From assembly GCA_015057705.1 (NCBI GenBank), contig SVDU01000018.1, positions 605 through 64,604 of the forward strand: DNA of 64,000 nucleotides. Reading direction: 5' to 3'. Made by a program: the position numbers and the translations under genes. Each line of letters starts with the position of its first letter. Position 1 is the first letter of the stretch. Under the pieces are notes generated by a model, which saw only the letters and a program-made list of their open reading frames with translations, made no database searches and was not told where the DNA came from. This stretch comes from Paenibacillaceae bacterium. Lineage in GTDB: Bacteria; Bacillota; Clostridia; Lachnospirales; Lachnospiraceae. This document shows, piece after piece, positions 38,538 through 47,911 of the stretch.

Positions 38538-40103
38538 ATGGTTTTACTAATGATTCTTTGTATTATTATTTTGATTGCAATTATTATCAATACTATTTTA
38601 ACGATGCAAAAATCAACATCTGTAGATACTGAAAAAATCAAGAGAGAATTATTAGGTGAGTTTGCCAATCAGCAGACATTGTTTTTCGGATCTATGAAAT
38701 CTGAAATATTAAACGAAATACGTTCTTCCAGAACAGAGATGGGAACAACTATTCAGAACACAATGAAGAGTTTCACAGATTCTTTTACGTTGGTTCAAAA
38801 CCAATCTACCGATAGGCAGGATATCAGACTAAGAGAACTGATTGATAGTATATCAAAAAATCAGACTGCAATGAAGATGGATATTATTGAAAAGCTATCA
38901 TCATTTCAAGTCAGTCAGTCGGAAAGTATTTTAGCTCTTCAAAATAATGTAAAAGAGACAACTACGATGCTTTCAGATGCTCAGAATAAGCAATTTGAAA
39001 TGCAGGATAAACGATTGGGTGAGATGTCTCAAATGTTAAAGGAGGCACAACGAAACTTAGAAAATTCTGTATCTGAGAGATTGAAAGTGGTAGATGAACA
39101 ATTCAAAACGTTTACTGTTCAAAATAAAGAATCTATAGATGGCATTAGAAATACTGTTCAGGAACGATTGGAATCTTTACGTACTGATAATAATCAACAG
39201 CTAGAAAAAATGAGAGCAACAGTAGATGAAAAATTACAGAAAACCCTTGATGAGCGGATTACACAATCATTTAAAATGGTAAATGATAGACTTCAGGAGG
39301 TATATACCGGACTTGGTGAAATGAAAACGCTTGCTACTGGGGTTGGGGATCTGAAAAAAGTTTTATCCAATGTTAAGACAAGAGGAATTGTCGGCGAATA
39401 TCAATTAGGAGCCATTATTGAGGAGATTTTGACAAAAGAACAATATGACGTGAACGTTGTCACTAAGAAAGGATCAATGAATCGTGTTGAATACGCAATC
39501 AAACTACCAGGTGGAGAAGATGGTGAGTCTGTATATTTGCCGATTGATGCCAAATTCCCGGGTGATACATATAGCCAGTTAGTTGATGCCTATGAATCAG
39601 GAGATAACGACGCTATTCTAATCGCACAAGCTGCCCTTGAAACAAGAATTAAAGGTTGTGCAAAGGATATTCATGATAAATACATAGATCCACCATATAC
39701 TACTGACTTTGCAATTATGTTCCTGCCATTTGAAGGCTTGTATGCTGAGGTGGTAAGAAAAGGGTTAATAGATACGTTACAGAGGCAATATCGCGTAAAT
39801 ATAGCGGGGCCGACAACCTTTGCAGCATTATTAAATAGTTTACAAATGGGATTTAAAACGCTTGCTATTCAGAAACGATCTAGTGAAGTCTGGAATGTAT
39901 TGGGGGCTGTTAAAACAGAATTTTCTAGGTTTGAAACCGTTCTTGCCGCTGCCCAGAAGCGAATAGAGCAAACAGGAGAGGAACTGGATAAACTGATTGG
40001 TGTACGAACAAGAAAGATAAATAGTAAGCTTAGAGAAGTATCTGAACTTCCTTCAGGAGAATCGGAAGAACTTTTAGATAGTATCCCTGAATTGGAAGAA
40101 TAA
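38538..40103 (+). CDS. rmuC: DNA recombination protein RmuC
   Basis: The 521-residue protein has an N-terminal membrane helix (1-22), a long coiled coil (about 30-280) and the RmuC nuclease-like domain (about 285-480) with GDLKKVLSNVKTRGIVGEYQ, the LPIDAKFPGDTY segment (Asp and Lys of a PD-(D/E)xK-type site) and FLPFEGLYAEVV. RmuC limits inversions and rearrangements at short inverted repeats. It sits at the start of the AT-rich accessory segment. An 8-bp stem-loop with a 3-nt loop (40158-40176) follows. Confidence 0.93.
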   Translation: MVLLMILCIIILIAIIINTILTMQKSTSVDTEKIKRELLGEFANQQTLFFGSMKSEILNEIRSSRTEMGTTIQNTMKSFTDSFTLVQNQSTDRQDIRLRELIDSISKNQTAMKMDIIEKLSSFQVSQSESILALQNNVKETTTMLSDAQNKQFEMQDKRLGEMSQMLKEAQRNLENSVSERLKVVDEQFKTFTVQNKESIDGIRNTVQERLESLRTDNNQQLEKMRATVDEKLQKTLDERITQSFKMVNDRLQEVYTGLGEMKTLATGVGDLKKVLSNVKTRGIVGEYQLGAIIEEILTKEQYDVNVVTKKGSMNRVEYAIKLPGGEDGESVYLPIDAKFPGDTYSQLVDAYESGDNDAILIAQAALETRIKGCAKDIHDKYIDPPYTTDFAIMFLPFEGLYAEVVRKGLIDTLQRQYRVNIAGPTTFAALLNSLQMGFKTLAIQKRSSEVWNVLGAVKTEFSRFETVLAAAQKRIEQTGEELDKLIGVRTRKINSKLREVSELPSGESEELLDSIPELEE

Positions 40104-40507
40104 GTATTGCTTCGAGGCTGTTTTAACTGGATGGAGAAATGGTAGGAATAAATAGAATTCTGTTGTTCCAACAGAAACAATAAAGAATTATGCCTTTTAT
40201 GAGAGACAAGTTACCAAATATGAAGATCCTATCAATACTCTTGTTGAAATGTTGGCACACTATTGGCCATGGTATTGATTATCGGATCAGTTATATTATT
40301 ATCGTATATATAATTTATTCGAATTTTGGATTGAAGGAAATAATTCAAATGAAGCTGTTTGATGATACCCAATATTCTAATTTCTTTAAGCTGCTTGTGT
40401 AATATATATTATGAATAGAATACATTGGCCTGGACTGGTAAGACTGGGAGTAATATGTTATTATAAAGATAGCACGTACTGAAAATGTTTTAGAAAGGAT
40501 AAAAGGC
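40104..40507. other. Intergenic region with a hairpin, no supported gene
   Basis: The stem-loop TTCTGTTG/CAACAGAA (40158-40165, 40169-40176) follows rmuC. A 70-codon frame at 40190-40402 has a hydrophobic middle but no recognisable family and no good ribosome site, so it is not called. It may be gene debris. Confidence 0.4.
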
Positions 40508-42145
40508 ATGGGGGTAAAAAGAATCTTACCAATAGGAAATGACGATTTTCGGAAATTACGTGAAAATGGATCCTATTACGTAGATAAAACCTTGTTGATA
40601 AAGGATTTTATAGAAATGAAGGATGAAGTTACACTGATTGCCCGTCCAAGGAGGTTTGGAAAGACATTAAATGTGACGATGCTTAAGGAATTTTTTGATA
40701 TTGAAAAGGATAGCAGAGATATTTTTAATGGTCTGGCAATTATGGATACGGAATACGCGGATCAGATTAATTCAAGACCTGTCATTTATTTTACATTTAA
40801 AAATTCTAAAGGAACCACGGTAGAGGAGCTGACTGCCCAATTAAAACTGGCGATGCAGGAACAATATGGTTACTACGAAGAAAAATTTAGAGATAAACTA
40901 AATAAAAATTCTTTTAGTACGAAGAAATTTTATGAATCCTACGATTTGTTGATGGATCAAAGATCCACTCATATTTATCTGTCTGGTGTGTTACTGGATT
41001 TAACAAGGGTCGTCTATGAATTCTATCATATACGTCCGATTCTTTTAATTGATGAATATGACCAACCAATTATGAGCAGCTACGAATATGGATACCATAA
41101 CCAGCTGGGTCCTTTTTTTGCCAATCTTTATGGGAGTGCAATGAAGGGAAATTCATCACTTGGTCAGGCTCTTATAACAGGAGTACAGCGAGTTGCTAAG
41201 GAGAGTATATTTTCTCAATTTAACAATGCCAGAGTGTATACGGTGATGCACAAACAATATGCATCTTATTTTGGCCTTACTGTTGGGGAGACAGAAAAAC
41301 TTTTAACTGATTATGGTTTGATTTTGGACGAAAATGTACGCATGAAGTATGATGGTTACCGGTTTGGAGGACTAGAAATATACAATCCATGGTCTGTTTT
41401 AAATTATGCTGATATAGTTTCATTGGATAACTATTGGATTAATACATCTTCTAACTTTTTAGTGAAACAAGCACTACGGACAGCAGATAAGCGATTTTGG
41501 GAAGACTTTGATCAATTGGCTTCAGGAAAAGAAATATCTGTATGGCTTACGTTAGAAACTTCATATATAGAACGAGATAGTAATTATAGTTTGTGGGGAC
41601 TACTGGTGAACTCAGGCTATCTGACCGCCCTGAAACGGATTGATTCCAATACGGCAGTGGTAAAAATTCCTAATGATGAAGTGATGTCGGAATTTCAAGT
41701 ATTGATTGCTGAGATATCAGGTGTTGACGGAATGGACTTACAGCAAATGCTTTCATGCCTGATTAATAAAGATATGAGACGGTTTTTTGAGTTATATCAG
41801 GATATTGTCATATCTTGCACCAGTTACATGGATGCCAAGGAAAATGCATATCACATGCTGTTTTTAGGAATGTGCATTACGCTAAGAGGCACTTACAAGG
41901 TAACAAGCAACATAGAAGCCGGATTCGGGAGAAGTGATATAACTCTGGAAGCATTGATGCCTGCTCATAGTCATGTAATTATTGAGTTTAAGCAGGGAGA
42001 AGATTTGGAACGGCTTAGGGAAGAGGCATTACAACAGATAATAGATAATCAATATTATACAGGATTATCCGGAGAGGTTCTGTGCGTTGGTTTAGCCCAT
42101 GACAAGAAACGATGCAGTATGGTGCATAAGATCATGCAGATATAA
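40508..42145 (+). CDS. AAA-ATPase-like protein with PD-(D/E)xK nuclease domain
   Basis: The 545-residue protein matches the AAA-ATPase_like plus DUF1703 (PD-(D/E)xK) family, found in many copies in Clostridia and Bacteroides. Residues 1-250 form the ATPase with a variant P-loop RPRRFGKTLNV (about 47-57) and Walker B-like ILLIDEYDQP near 180. The C-terminal nuclease has GFGRSDIT followed by VIIEFKQGED (Asp, Glu and Lys of the site). The family's function is unproven; mobile-element or defence roles have been suggested. AAAGGATAAAAGGC precedes the ATG. Confidence 0.85.
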   Translation: MGVKRILPIGNDDFRKLRENGSYYVDKTLLIKDFIEMKDEVTLIARPRRFGKTLNVTMLKEFFDIEKDSRDIFNGLAIMDTEYADQINSRPVIYFTFKNSKGTTVEELTAQLKLAMQEQYGYYEEKFRDKLNKNSFSTKKFYESYDLLMDQRSTHIYLSGVLLDLTRVVYEFYHIRPILLIDEYDQPIMSSYEYGYHNQLGPFFANLYGSAMKGNSSLGQALITGVQRVAKESIFSQFNNARVYTVMHKQYASYFGLTVGETEKLLTDYGLILDENVRMKYDGYRFGGLEIYNPWSVLNYADIVSLDNYWINTSSNFLVKQALRTADKRFWEDFDQLASGKEISVWLTLETSYIERDSNYSLWGLLVNSGYLTALKRIDSNTAVVKIPNDEVMSEFQVLIAEISGVDGMDLQQMLSCLINKDMRRFFELYQDIVISCTSYMDAKENAYHMLFLGMCITLRGTYKVTSNIEAGFGRSDITLEALMPAHSHVIIEFKQGEDLERLREEALQQIIDNQYYTGLSGEVLCVGLAHDKKRCSMVHKIMQI

Positions 42146-42344
42146 ATGTTATTTGAACAGGGCCGTGCCAGACGCATGGCTCTATTTAATGAAAATCTGT
42201 GTTCTAAAAGCTGTCATCTAAAGATAATGATCATATTCGCTTGCTTTTTCCTTTACAGAAAATCCATTACAATCTATACTTTCCTTAAAGAGAATGATGA
42301 TCATCTATATGCCGCTATTATTGTATTAGAAGGGGATGAATACC

Positions 42345-42617
42345 ATGGAAATCGTTATCGTGATCGTACCAAACCCATATGGATTACATGCAAGACCGGC
42401 CAGTTTGCTGTCAAAGCTCGCTATGGGATTTACAAGTGAAATTACAGTCTATAAAAATGAAGACCTCATCAGGAAATATAATGCGAAAAATGTACTTTCC
42501 GTAATGGATATGAATGCAATAAAGGGGGACAAGCTGAAGTTTGAAGCCCAGGGCGAGGATGAAAAAGAAGCAATTTTGTCCATTGCAAACTTTGCAAGAA
42601 GCGGCTTTGGAGGATAG
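42345..42617 (+). CDS. HPr family phosphocarrier with His15, lacking Ser46
   Basis: The 90-residue protein keeps the PTS active site PYGLHARPAS with His15, so it can in principle take phosphate from enzyme I. The position that aligns with Ser46 is Asn (YNAKNVLS against VNAKSIMG), after a three-residue insertion, so HprK should not phosphorylate it there. It is therefore a non-canonical HPr paralog and probably not the main PtsH. The ATG at 42345 is preferred to 42336 because AAGGGG lies nine bases before it. A broken MBL-fold gene follows 10 bp downstream. Confidence 0.85.
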   Translation: MEIVIVIVPNPYGLHARPASLLSKLAMGFTSEITVYKNEDLIRKYNAKNVLSVMDMNAIKGDKLKFEAQGEDEKEAILSIANFARSGFGG

Positions 42618-42627
42618 GAGACATTTT

Positions 42628-43337
42628 ATGAGATTAAATCGGTTAACAGAAAATATATACTATACGGAATGCGACTCCAATAGCGATCGCCCCGTCTTGG
42701 GTTATATCAATGGGGATCGGTGTTCAGTAATGGTTGATGCAGGGAATTCGGCGAATCATGTGAAAGATTATAATTTTTTTCTAACGCAGCAAGGCTTAAA
42801 AAAGCCGAAATATTGTATTATAACACACTGGCATTGGGATCATACATACGGGTTACATGCCGTTGATGCGGAAACAATTGCACATACAAAGACCAACCAG
42901 GAATTGGTCAGAATGTCTTCCTGGGAATTTACTGATCCCAAAATGAAAGAGCGGTTGATATCCGGCGAGGAAATTTCGTTTGCAGATGAGCACATCCGGG
43001 CAGAGTATCCAAAATTAAAAGAAATAAGGTAGTTTCAGCACTGATAACCTTTGAGCAGAAAATCGTATTGGACTGCGGCAGCATTACGTGCGAATGTATG
43101 CACCTTCCCTCTGCACATAGTGACGATTCCGTGGCTGTTTTCATTCCAGAGGAAAGAGTGATATTTTTAGGTGATATTTATAATGATGACTTTTATCAAA
43201 ATCATTACAGAGATTTGGAGAAAACAAAACAATTATATGAGGAACTTAGTATTATTGACTTTGAGTTGGCAGTGGTGGGTCACAGTGAGCCAGTTAGAAA
43301 AGAAAACATTTTGAACTTTTTGCACCGGTTCTTTTAA
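42628..43337 (+). pseudogene. MBL-fold metallohydrolase, frameshifted
   Basis: The first frame (42628 to a stop at 43032) carries the metal-binding motif THWHWDHTYGL. The rest of the fold continues in another frame after about 43020 (ALITFEQKIVLDCGS, PSAHSDDSVAVF, LGDIYNDDF, VVGHSEP) to 43337. A one-base loss in the A-rich stretch near 43010-43025 would explain this. The two parts join into one protein of about 236 residues. It is either a pseudogene or an assembly error in a homopolymer-rich site. Confidence 0.8.
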
Positions 43338-43366
43338 AAAGCAGGATAAAGTAAGAGGGAATATGA

Positions 43367-43726
43367 ATGACACAAGAAACAATAAATAAAATATTACAAT
43401 TTCGTGATGATCGTGGCTGGAGGCAATTTCATAATCCGAAAGATTTAGCCATATCAATTTCTCTGGAAGCGGCTGAACTATTGGAAGTTTTTCAGTGGAG
43501 TGCTGAGGATGTGAAATGAACAGAGAAGATGGACAAGATAAGAGAAGAACTGACTGATGTGATAAATTACTGTGTGCTTATGGCAGATGCGTGCGGACTT
43601 GATATAGATGAGATTGTACAGGCAAAGATTAAGAGAAACAATGAAAAGTATCCAGTAGAATTAGCTAAGGGCAGCAAGGAAAAATATGATCAATTAAAGA
43701 AGTTGAAGCAAAAAGACAATGGGTAA
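43367..43726 (+). pseudogene. MazG-like nucleotide pyrophosphohydrolase with in-frame stop
   Basis: From the ATG at 43367 the frame reads a MazG-like protein (ILQFRDDRGWRQFHNPKDLA, SLEAAELLEVFQW) to a TGA at 43517-43519. The same frame then continues with the rest of the domain (IREELTDVINYCVLMADACG, ending KYPVELAKGSKEKY) to 43726. Both metal-binding halves (EAAEL and EELTD) exist, split by one stop, for example a C-to-T change of CGA. Such enzymes cleave non-standard NTPs. A nonsense mutation is the simplest reading. Confidence 0.8.
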
Positions 43727-44406
43727 TATCGAACATAGGGGCATCCTCTCCTATGCCAGGTAAAACTTAATAATAAATGGAATTAGTTATAATTGTAATA
43801 GTTGATTAAATACTGTAAAATAAAGATAAAGAGTATATAAAGAATTTATATATATTTCATATAGGGCAGAAGTAGCAAAATATTAATAGGTGTTTATCTA
43901 GATAGGACTAGATGACAGGTAGAAATCGAATTGTCAGATTCGAAATCAGACTACAGTCGTGTAGTTCTATTTTATGTGCAGATGAATATAGTCAATATAT
44001 TTAAAAAAATAAGCTGTCATAAGCAAGGTTTGTGGTTATTATTAATTTGCTGTATGACTAATGGAACATACTGTTGGTGTGAGGCATTAGAGTAAATATT
44101 CTCTATTCGAATTAAAATGTTTAAAGTATAAAACTACTCAATCAATTACAAATTGAAGGAGAATTGCAAATGTGTTATTATAAGTAATAAGATTGACAAA
44201 AATATAGTAAAAAGATTTACGAATATCGGATGGATTATCTAATAATGTAATTGCGAAGATGAAATGAGCATGTATCAATAGAAAATTAGCAAATATTGAA
44301 AAGCATTATACTTTTATAGTGAAAATATAATAGACATAGTCAATTAGTCCTTAGGTAATGGACAAGAAAATTGTTTTTAAATTAAGATAGGAAAATGAGG
44401 TAAAAT
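43727..44406. other. 680-bp AT-rich region with clustered small hairpins
   Basis: No coding frame is supported. Three short inverted repeats lie in a row at 43896-43965: ATCTA/TAGAT, TCGAAT/ATTCGA (43926-43931, 43938-43943) and ACTACA/TGTAGT (43950-43955, 43960-43965). The rest is low-complexity AT-rich sequence leading to the methyltransferase gene. Confidence 0.45.
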
Positions 44407-45414
44407 ATGTTTACAACAATTGAGTTATTTGCTGGAGCTGGAGGCTTAGCATTAGGTTTGGAAAAAGCAGGATTCGATACATTAGGACTTATAGAATTTA
44501 ATAAAGATGCATGTGATTCTTTAAAAATAAATAGACCTAATTGGAATGTTATTTGCGATGACATCGCAAATATATCATGTTTAGATTTGGAAGGATTATT
44601 TGGTATAAAAAAGGGTGAGCTTGATTTGTTGTCTGGAGGAGCTCCATGCCAAGCATTTTCTTATGCAGGAAAAAGACTAGGATTAGAAGATGCGCGAGGT
44701 ACGTTATTTTATCACTATGCAGTATTTCTGCAGAAATTGCAACCGAAGATGTTCTTGTTTGAGAATGTAAGGGGTCTACTGACACATGATGGTGGAAAGA
44801 CATATAAGACAATTATAGAGATATTTGAAAAGGCTGGATATGAAATCCAAAAAGAAGTTTTAAATGCATGGAACTATGGTGTGGCACAGAAAAGAGAACG
44901 ATTGATAACAATCGGAATACGAAGAGACTTAAAAAATACAATTCATTTTGAATTTCCAGAGGCTCATGATTATAAACCAGTACTAAAAGATATTTTGGAA
45001 AATGTACCTAAAAGTATTGGCGTCCCATACGGAGAGAATAAGAAAAAAATATTTGATCTGGTACCCCCAGGTGGATATTGGAAAGATATAGATCCTGAAA
45101 TTGCTAAGATGTATATGAAAAGCTGTTGGGACATGGAGGGGGGACGTACAGGTATATTACGAAAAATGAGTATGGAAGAACCATCACTTACAGTACTTAC
45201 CTCACCGTCACAAAAACAGACAGAAAGATGTCACCCGTTAGAATCTAGACCATTTACGGTTAGGGAAAATGCAAGATGTCAAAGTTTTCCTGATGAATGG
45301 GAATTTTGTGGAAGTGTAATGTCACAATACAAACAAGTTGGGAATGCTGTACCGGTAAATTTGGCTTATGAGGTTGCAAAAAAAATATATGAAGCACTGG
45401 AGAATAAAAAGTAA
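44407..45414 (+). CDS. DNA (cytosine-5) methyltransferase of a type II system
   Basis: The 335-residue enzyme has the m5C methyltransferase motifs in order: FAGAGGLALGLEKAGF (I), GGAPCQAFSYAGKR with the catalytic Cys (IV, near residue 80), ENVRGL (VI), QKRERLITIGIR (VIII) and QVGNAVP (X). It protects host DNA from the endonuclease encoded next, whose start overlaps its stop by one base. From the partner's family the target is probably GGNCC. The AT-rich composition fits horizontal gain. Confidence 0.95.
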   Translation: MFTTIELFAGAGGLALGLEKAGFDTLGLIEFNKDACDSLKINRPNWNVICDDIANISCLDLEGLFGIKKGELDLLSGGAPCQAFSYAGKRLGLEDARGTLFYHYAVFLQKLQPKMFLFENVRGLLTHDGGKTYKTIIEIFEKAGYEIQKEVLNAWNYGVAQKRERLITIGIRRDLKNTIHFEFPEAHDYKPVLKDILENVPKSIGVPYGENKKKIFDLVPPGGYWKDIDPEIAKMYMKSCWDMEGGRTGILRKMSMEEPSLTVLTSPSQKQTERCHPLESRPFTVRENARCQSFPDEWEFCGSVMSQYKQVGNAVPVNLAYEVAKKIYEALENKK

Positions 45415-46301
45415 TGGATTGGAAATTAAAATTTATATCAGAAGAAAATTTAAAAAGTCATGTTGAAGCAACTATTGGAAAATATGGTGCTAAGTTGGAG
45501 CCATTTGATATCAAAAGTTTTAATAGTAATATTATTGATCCAATCAAGTTGATTTTTGATAAAACGGTATATCGTTATAGTTGGGAAGACATTGTAAGTA
45601 AAGAAATATTCAGACAAAGGGATAAAGGTAACAATAATGATATTGGATATTTTCATCAGGGTATTTTTCAGTATATTCCAAATTGTCATGTTCCTCAAAA
45701 TGGAAAAGAGGGTGGTTGGGATGTGATTTATACAAACCCTAACGGTATAGTATTACCGGATAAAAATATCGTTCATAAAATATATGTAGAAATGAAAAAC
45801 AAGCATAATACAATGAATTCTGCATCAGCAGGGAAAACATATATAAAAATGCAACATCAGTTATTAAGTGATGATGATTGTGCTTGTTTTCTTGTTGAGG
45901 CAATAGCACAGCGCTCACAAAATATAAAATGGGAAACTACTGTGGATGGAAAAAAAGTATCTCATAGAAATATACGTAGAGTTAGTATTGATCAATTTTA
46001 TGAGCTGGTAACAGGTGAAAAAGATTCATTCTACCAATTATGTATGGTGTTACCAGAAACAATAGAAGGTGTCGTTAAGAATAGTGTGAACCTTAAAATA
46101 CAAGAGGATAGTGTTTTTGAAGAACTTAAAAATATTGCTAAAGAGGTAAATGGCAATACAGATGATCTTGCTATGGCAATTGCAGTTTATATGTTAGGAT
46201 TTGGATCATATAGTGGATTTAAGAATTTGATGAGCGATACATTTACTGAAAATGATTCATTGCTAAAACGGATTTATGAGTATGCAAAAAAGCTAAAATA
46301 G
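45414..46301 (+). CDS. Type II restriction endonuclease, Eco47II family
   Basis: The 295-residue protein matches the Eco47II (Sau96I-type) family, whose studied members cut GGNCC. The likely PD-(D/E)xK site is Asp in GGWDVIY (near residue 103) and Glu/Lys in IYVEMKNKHN (near 125-128), followed by the family segments KTYIKMQHQLL and RNIRRVSIDQFYELVTG. It is translationally coupled to the methyltransferase (TAATG overlap). The recognition site is inferred from family, not seen. Confidence 0.88.
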   Translation: MDWKLKFISEENLKSHVEATIGKYGAKLEPFDIKSFNSNIIDPIKLIFDKTVYRYSWEDIVSKEIFRQRDKGNNNDIGYFHQGIFQYIPNCHVPQNGKEGGWDVIYTNPNGIVLPDKNIVHKIYVEMKNKHNTMNSASAGKTYIKMQHQLLSDDDCACFLVEAIAQRSQNIKWETTVDGKKVSHRNIRRVSIDQFYELVTGEKDSFYQLCMVLPETIEGVVKNSVNLKIQEDSVFEELKNIAKEVNGNTDDLAMAIAVYMLGFGSYSGFKNLMSDTFTENDSLLKRIYEYAKKLK

Positions 46302-46333
46302 TAATAGGTATAATAAAAAAGTAGGTGAATACC

Positions 46334-47050
46334 ATGAATTCAGACTATGTTTTAATGGAATACTACATTCTTTATTTAGAGAAAGTGAGAAAACTCTCAG
46401 AATCTTCAATAAAGCACTATTTAGATGCTTTGAGATACATATCTAAATTTTTAGTAGAACGAGAGAAAATAAAAATATCCATTTATGAAATTCTTGATAT
46501 CAATCAATTAGAATTGCTTAGAGCATATCTTTACAGTGAGCCTAATTTTGTTGCATTAAATGAAAGAGGGCATCATATGTATAGCGCAGGTTTAAACAAC
46601 TATTTTAAATTTGCAAATGGGGAGAACTTCAATAAGAAAAAAAAGGAATTAGAAGTACTGGATATTGAAGTTCAAATGGGTGAAGTAAGAAATATAGAGA
46701 GAACTACCTGGAAGCGAGCTGATATTATTAAAAGACAATCTATTGAATCTGCAGGGTATATCTGTGAAATAAATAAGAAACATAATACATTTATTTCTGA
46801 GAGTACAAATAAACAATATATGGAAGGTCATCACGCAATTCCATTAAAAGAGCAGAGATATTTTGATAAAAGTATAGATATTTATGCAAATATTATTTGC
46901 TTATGTCCAAATTGCCATAGGTTATTGCACTATGGGTTAAAAGAGTCAAAAAAAAATCTTTTAAATCAGATTTATGATGAACGTTCCAGTCGTTTGGCGC
47001 ATAGTGGCATAAAAGTAAGTAAACAAGAGTTCATAAGATTGTCTCTATAA
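46334..47050 (+). CDS. HNH endonuclease with SAM-like N-terminal domain
   Basis: The 238-residue protein ends in an HNH nuclease: MEGHHAIPLKEQ (about 163-174) and IICLCPNCHRLLHYG (about 187-201), with one visible CxxC. The first ~90 residues (YYILYLEKVRKLSESSIKHY) resemble the DNA-binding SAM-like domain of tyrosine recombinases. It follows the Eco47II-type enzyme by 32 bp, so it may be a third part of the restriction locus. The ATG at 46334 follows AGGTG; a GTG at 46325 is an alternative. Confidence 0.75.
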   Translation: MNSDYVLMEYYILYLEKVRKLSESSIKHYLDALRYISKFLVEREKIKISIYEILDINQLELLRAYLYSEPNFVALNERGHHMYSAGLNNYFKFANGENFNKKKKELEVLDIEVQMGEVRNIERTTWKRADIIKRQSIESAGYICEINKKHNTFISESTNKQYMEGHHAIPLKEQRYFDKSIDIYANIICLCPNCHRLLHYGLKESKKNLLNQIYDERSSRLAHSGIKVSKQEFIRLSL

Positions 47051-47137
47051 ATTGTTAAGAAATTCATATGATAACACGGAAATCTATAAAATAAATATCA
47101 TACATATCATAATTATTTATTAAATAATGGAGAGCCA

Positions 47138-47875
47138 ATGGAAGGAAGAATAATTTTTATTAATTCTGTAAAAGGATATGGTGAAATTGATACACAGAAT
47201 GATACCTTTAAGAGATTAAGATTTTATTTAAATAAATTAAAAATCTCAGTTCAAATTGATGATACGGTTTCCTTTGAAATAAAGACGAGTCAGGCTGGAA
47301 ACAAGTATGCTACGAATTTAATTAAAGTACAGAGAAATAAAAGTAAGTATAACACTGAAGATAAACCTAAATGGTATGCAGAAGGAGAAAGCAAAGAATT
47401 CTGGTTTATTAGAGAGATAGAACCAAGATTAGATGTAGATTTAATAATTAATCCTGAGAAAAAAGTCAAACCATGGGTAATTGATTTTTATGATAAAACC
47501 AATAACAAATATGCAGATTTAAAGACTCAGAATACCCCATTTTTTACTGCGAAGAAATATAAGTATGGTGAAATTCCTTATGATCCTACTTATACGGTTA
47601 CATTTAACAGGAAAGATTATGAATACTACAAGTTAAAATATCAAGATAGTGATATTTATTGGAATATAAAATGGGAGCAATTAGAATATAAAGGTGAACA
47701 GATATTATACGTAAATGGGATTTGGCGTTCAAAATTTCAAAATTTATTATCAAAGATTGAAAAGGGAGAGGTATATCTACATCAATATGAGCATCGGGTA
47801 AATGATGATAAAAATGCTAAAGATAGTTATTTATTTGATTTACGTGACCAGGATGTTTTTGAAAGACTCATTTAA
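47138..47875 (+). CDS. Cold-shock-like domain joined to putative nuclease-like domain
   Basis: The 245-residue protein is not a known named gene to me. Residues 1-65 (GRIIFINSVKGYGEIDTQND, then DDTVSFEIKTSQAGNKYATNL) have the layout of a cold-shock/OB domain, which binds single-stranded nucleic acid. Residues about 105-135 read WVIDFYDKTNNKYADLKTQN, a spacing like the D...(D/E)xK core of restriction-type nucleases. The rest is aromatic-rich with no motif I recognise. It lies in the restriction island 87 bp after the HNH gene. The nuclease call is inference. Confidence 0.5.
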   Translation: MEGRIIFINSVKGYGEIDTQNDTFKRLRFYLNKLKISVQIDDTVSFEIKTSQAGNKYATNLIKVQRNKSKYNTEDKPKWYAEGESKEFWFIREIEPRLDVDLIINPEKKVKPWVIDFYDKTNNKYADLKTQNTPFFTAKKYKYGEIPYDPTYTVTFNRKDYEYYKLKYQDSDIYWNIKWEQLEYKGEQILYVNGIWRSKFQNLLSKIEKGEVYLHQYEHRVNDDKNAKDSYLFDLRDQDVFERLI

Positions 47876-47911
47876 GTGTTTTTCAAAAAATAGTTATAGT
47901 GATAGTGGGTG

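Noticed and set aside
40190-40402. 70-codon ORF after rmuC
   Set aside because: No ribosome site, no recognised family and a composition like the surrounding non-coding AT-rich DNA.
42146-42439. 97-codon ORF overlapping the HPr paralog
   Set aside because: It overlaps the HPr gene in another frame and has no family features; treated as a shadow.
43005-43030. Programmed frameshifting in the MBL gene
   Set aside because: No slippery heptamer with a downstream structure is evident, and the next gene is also broken, so decay or error is simpler.
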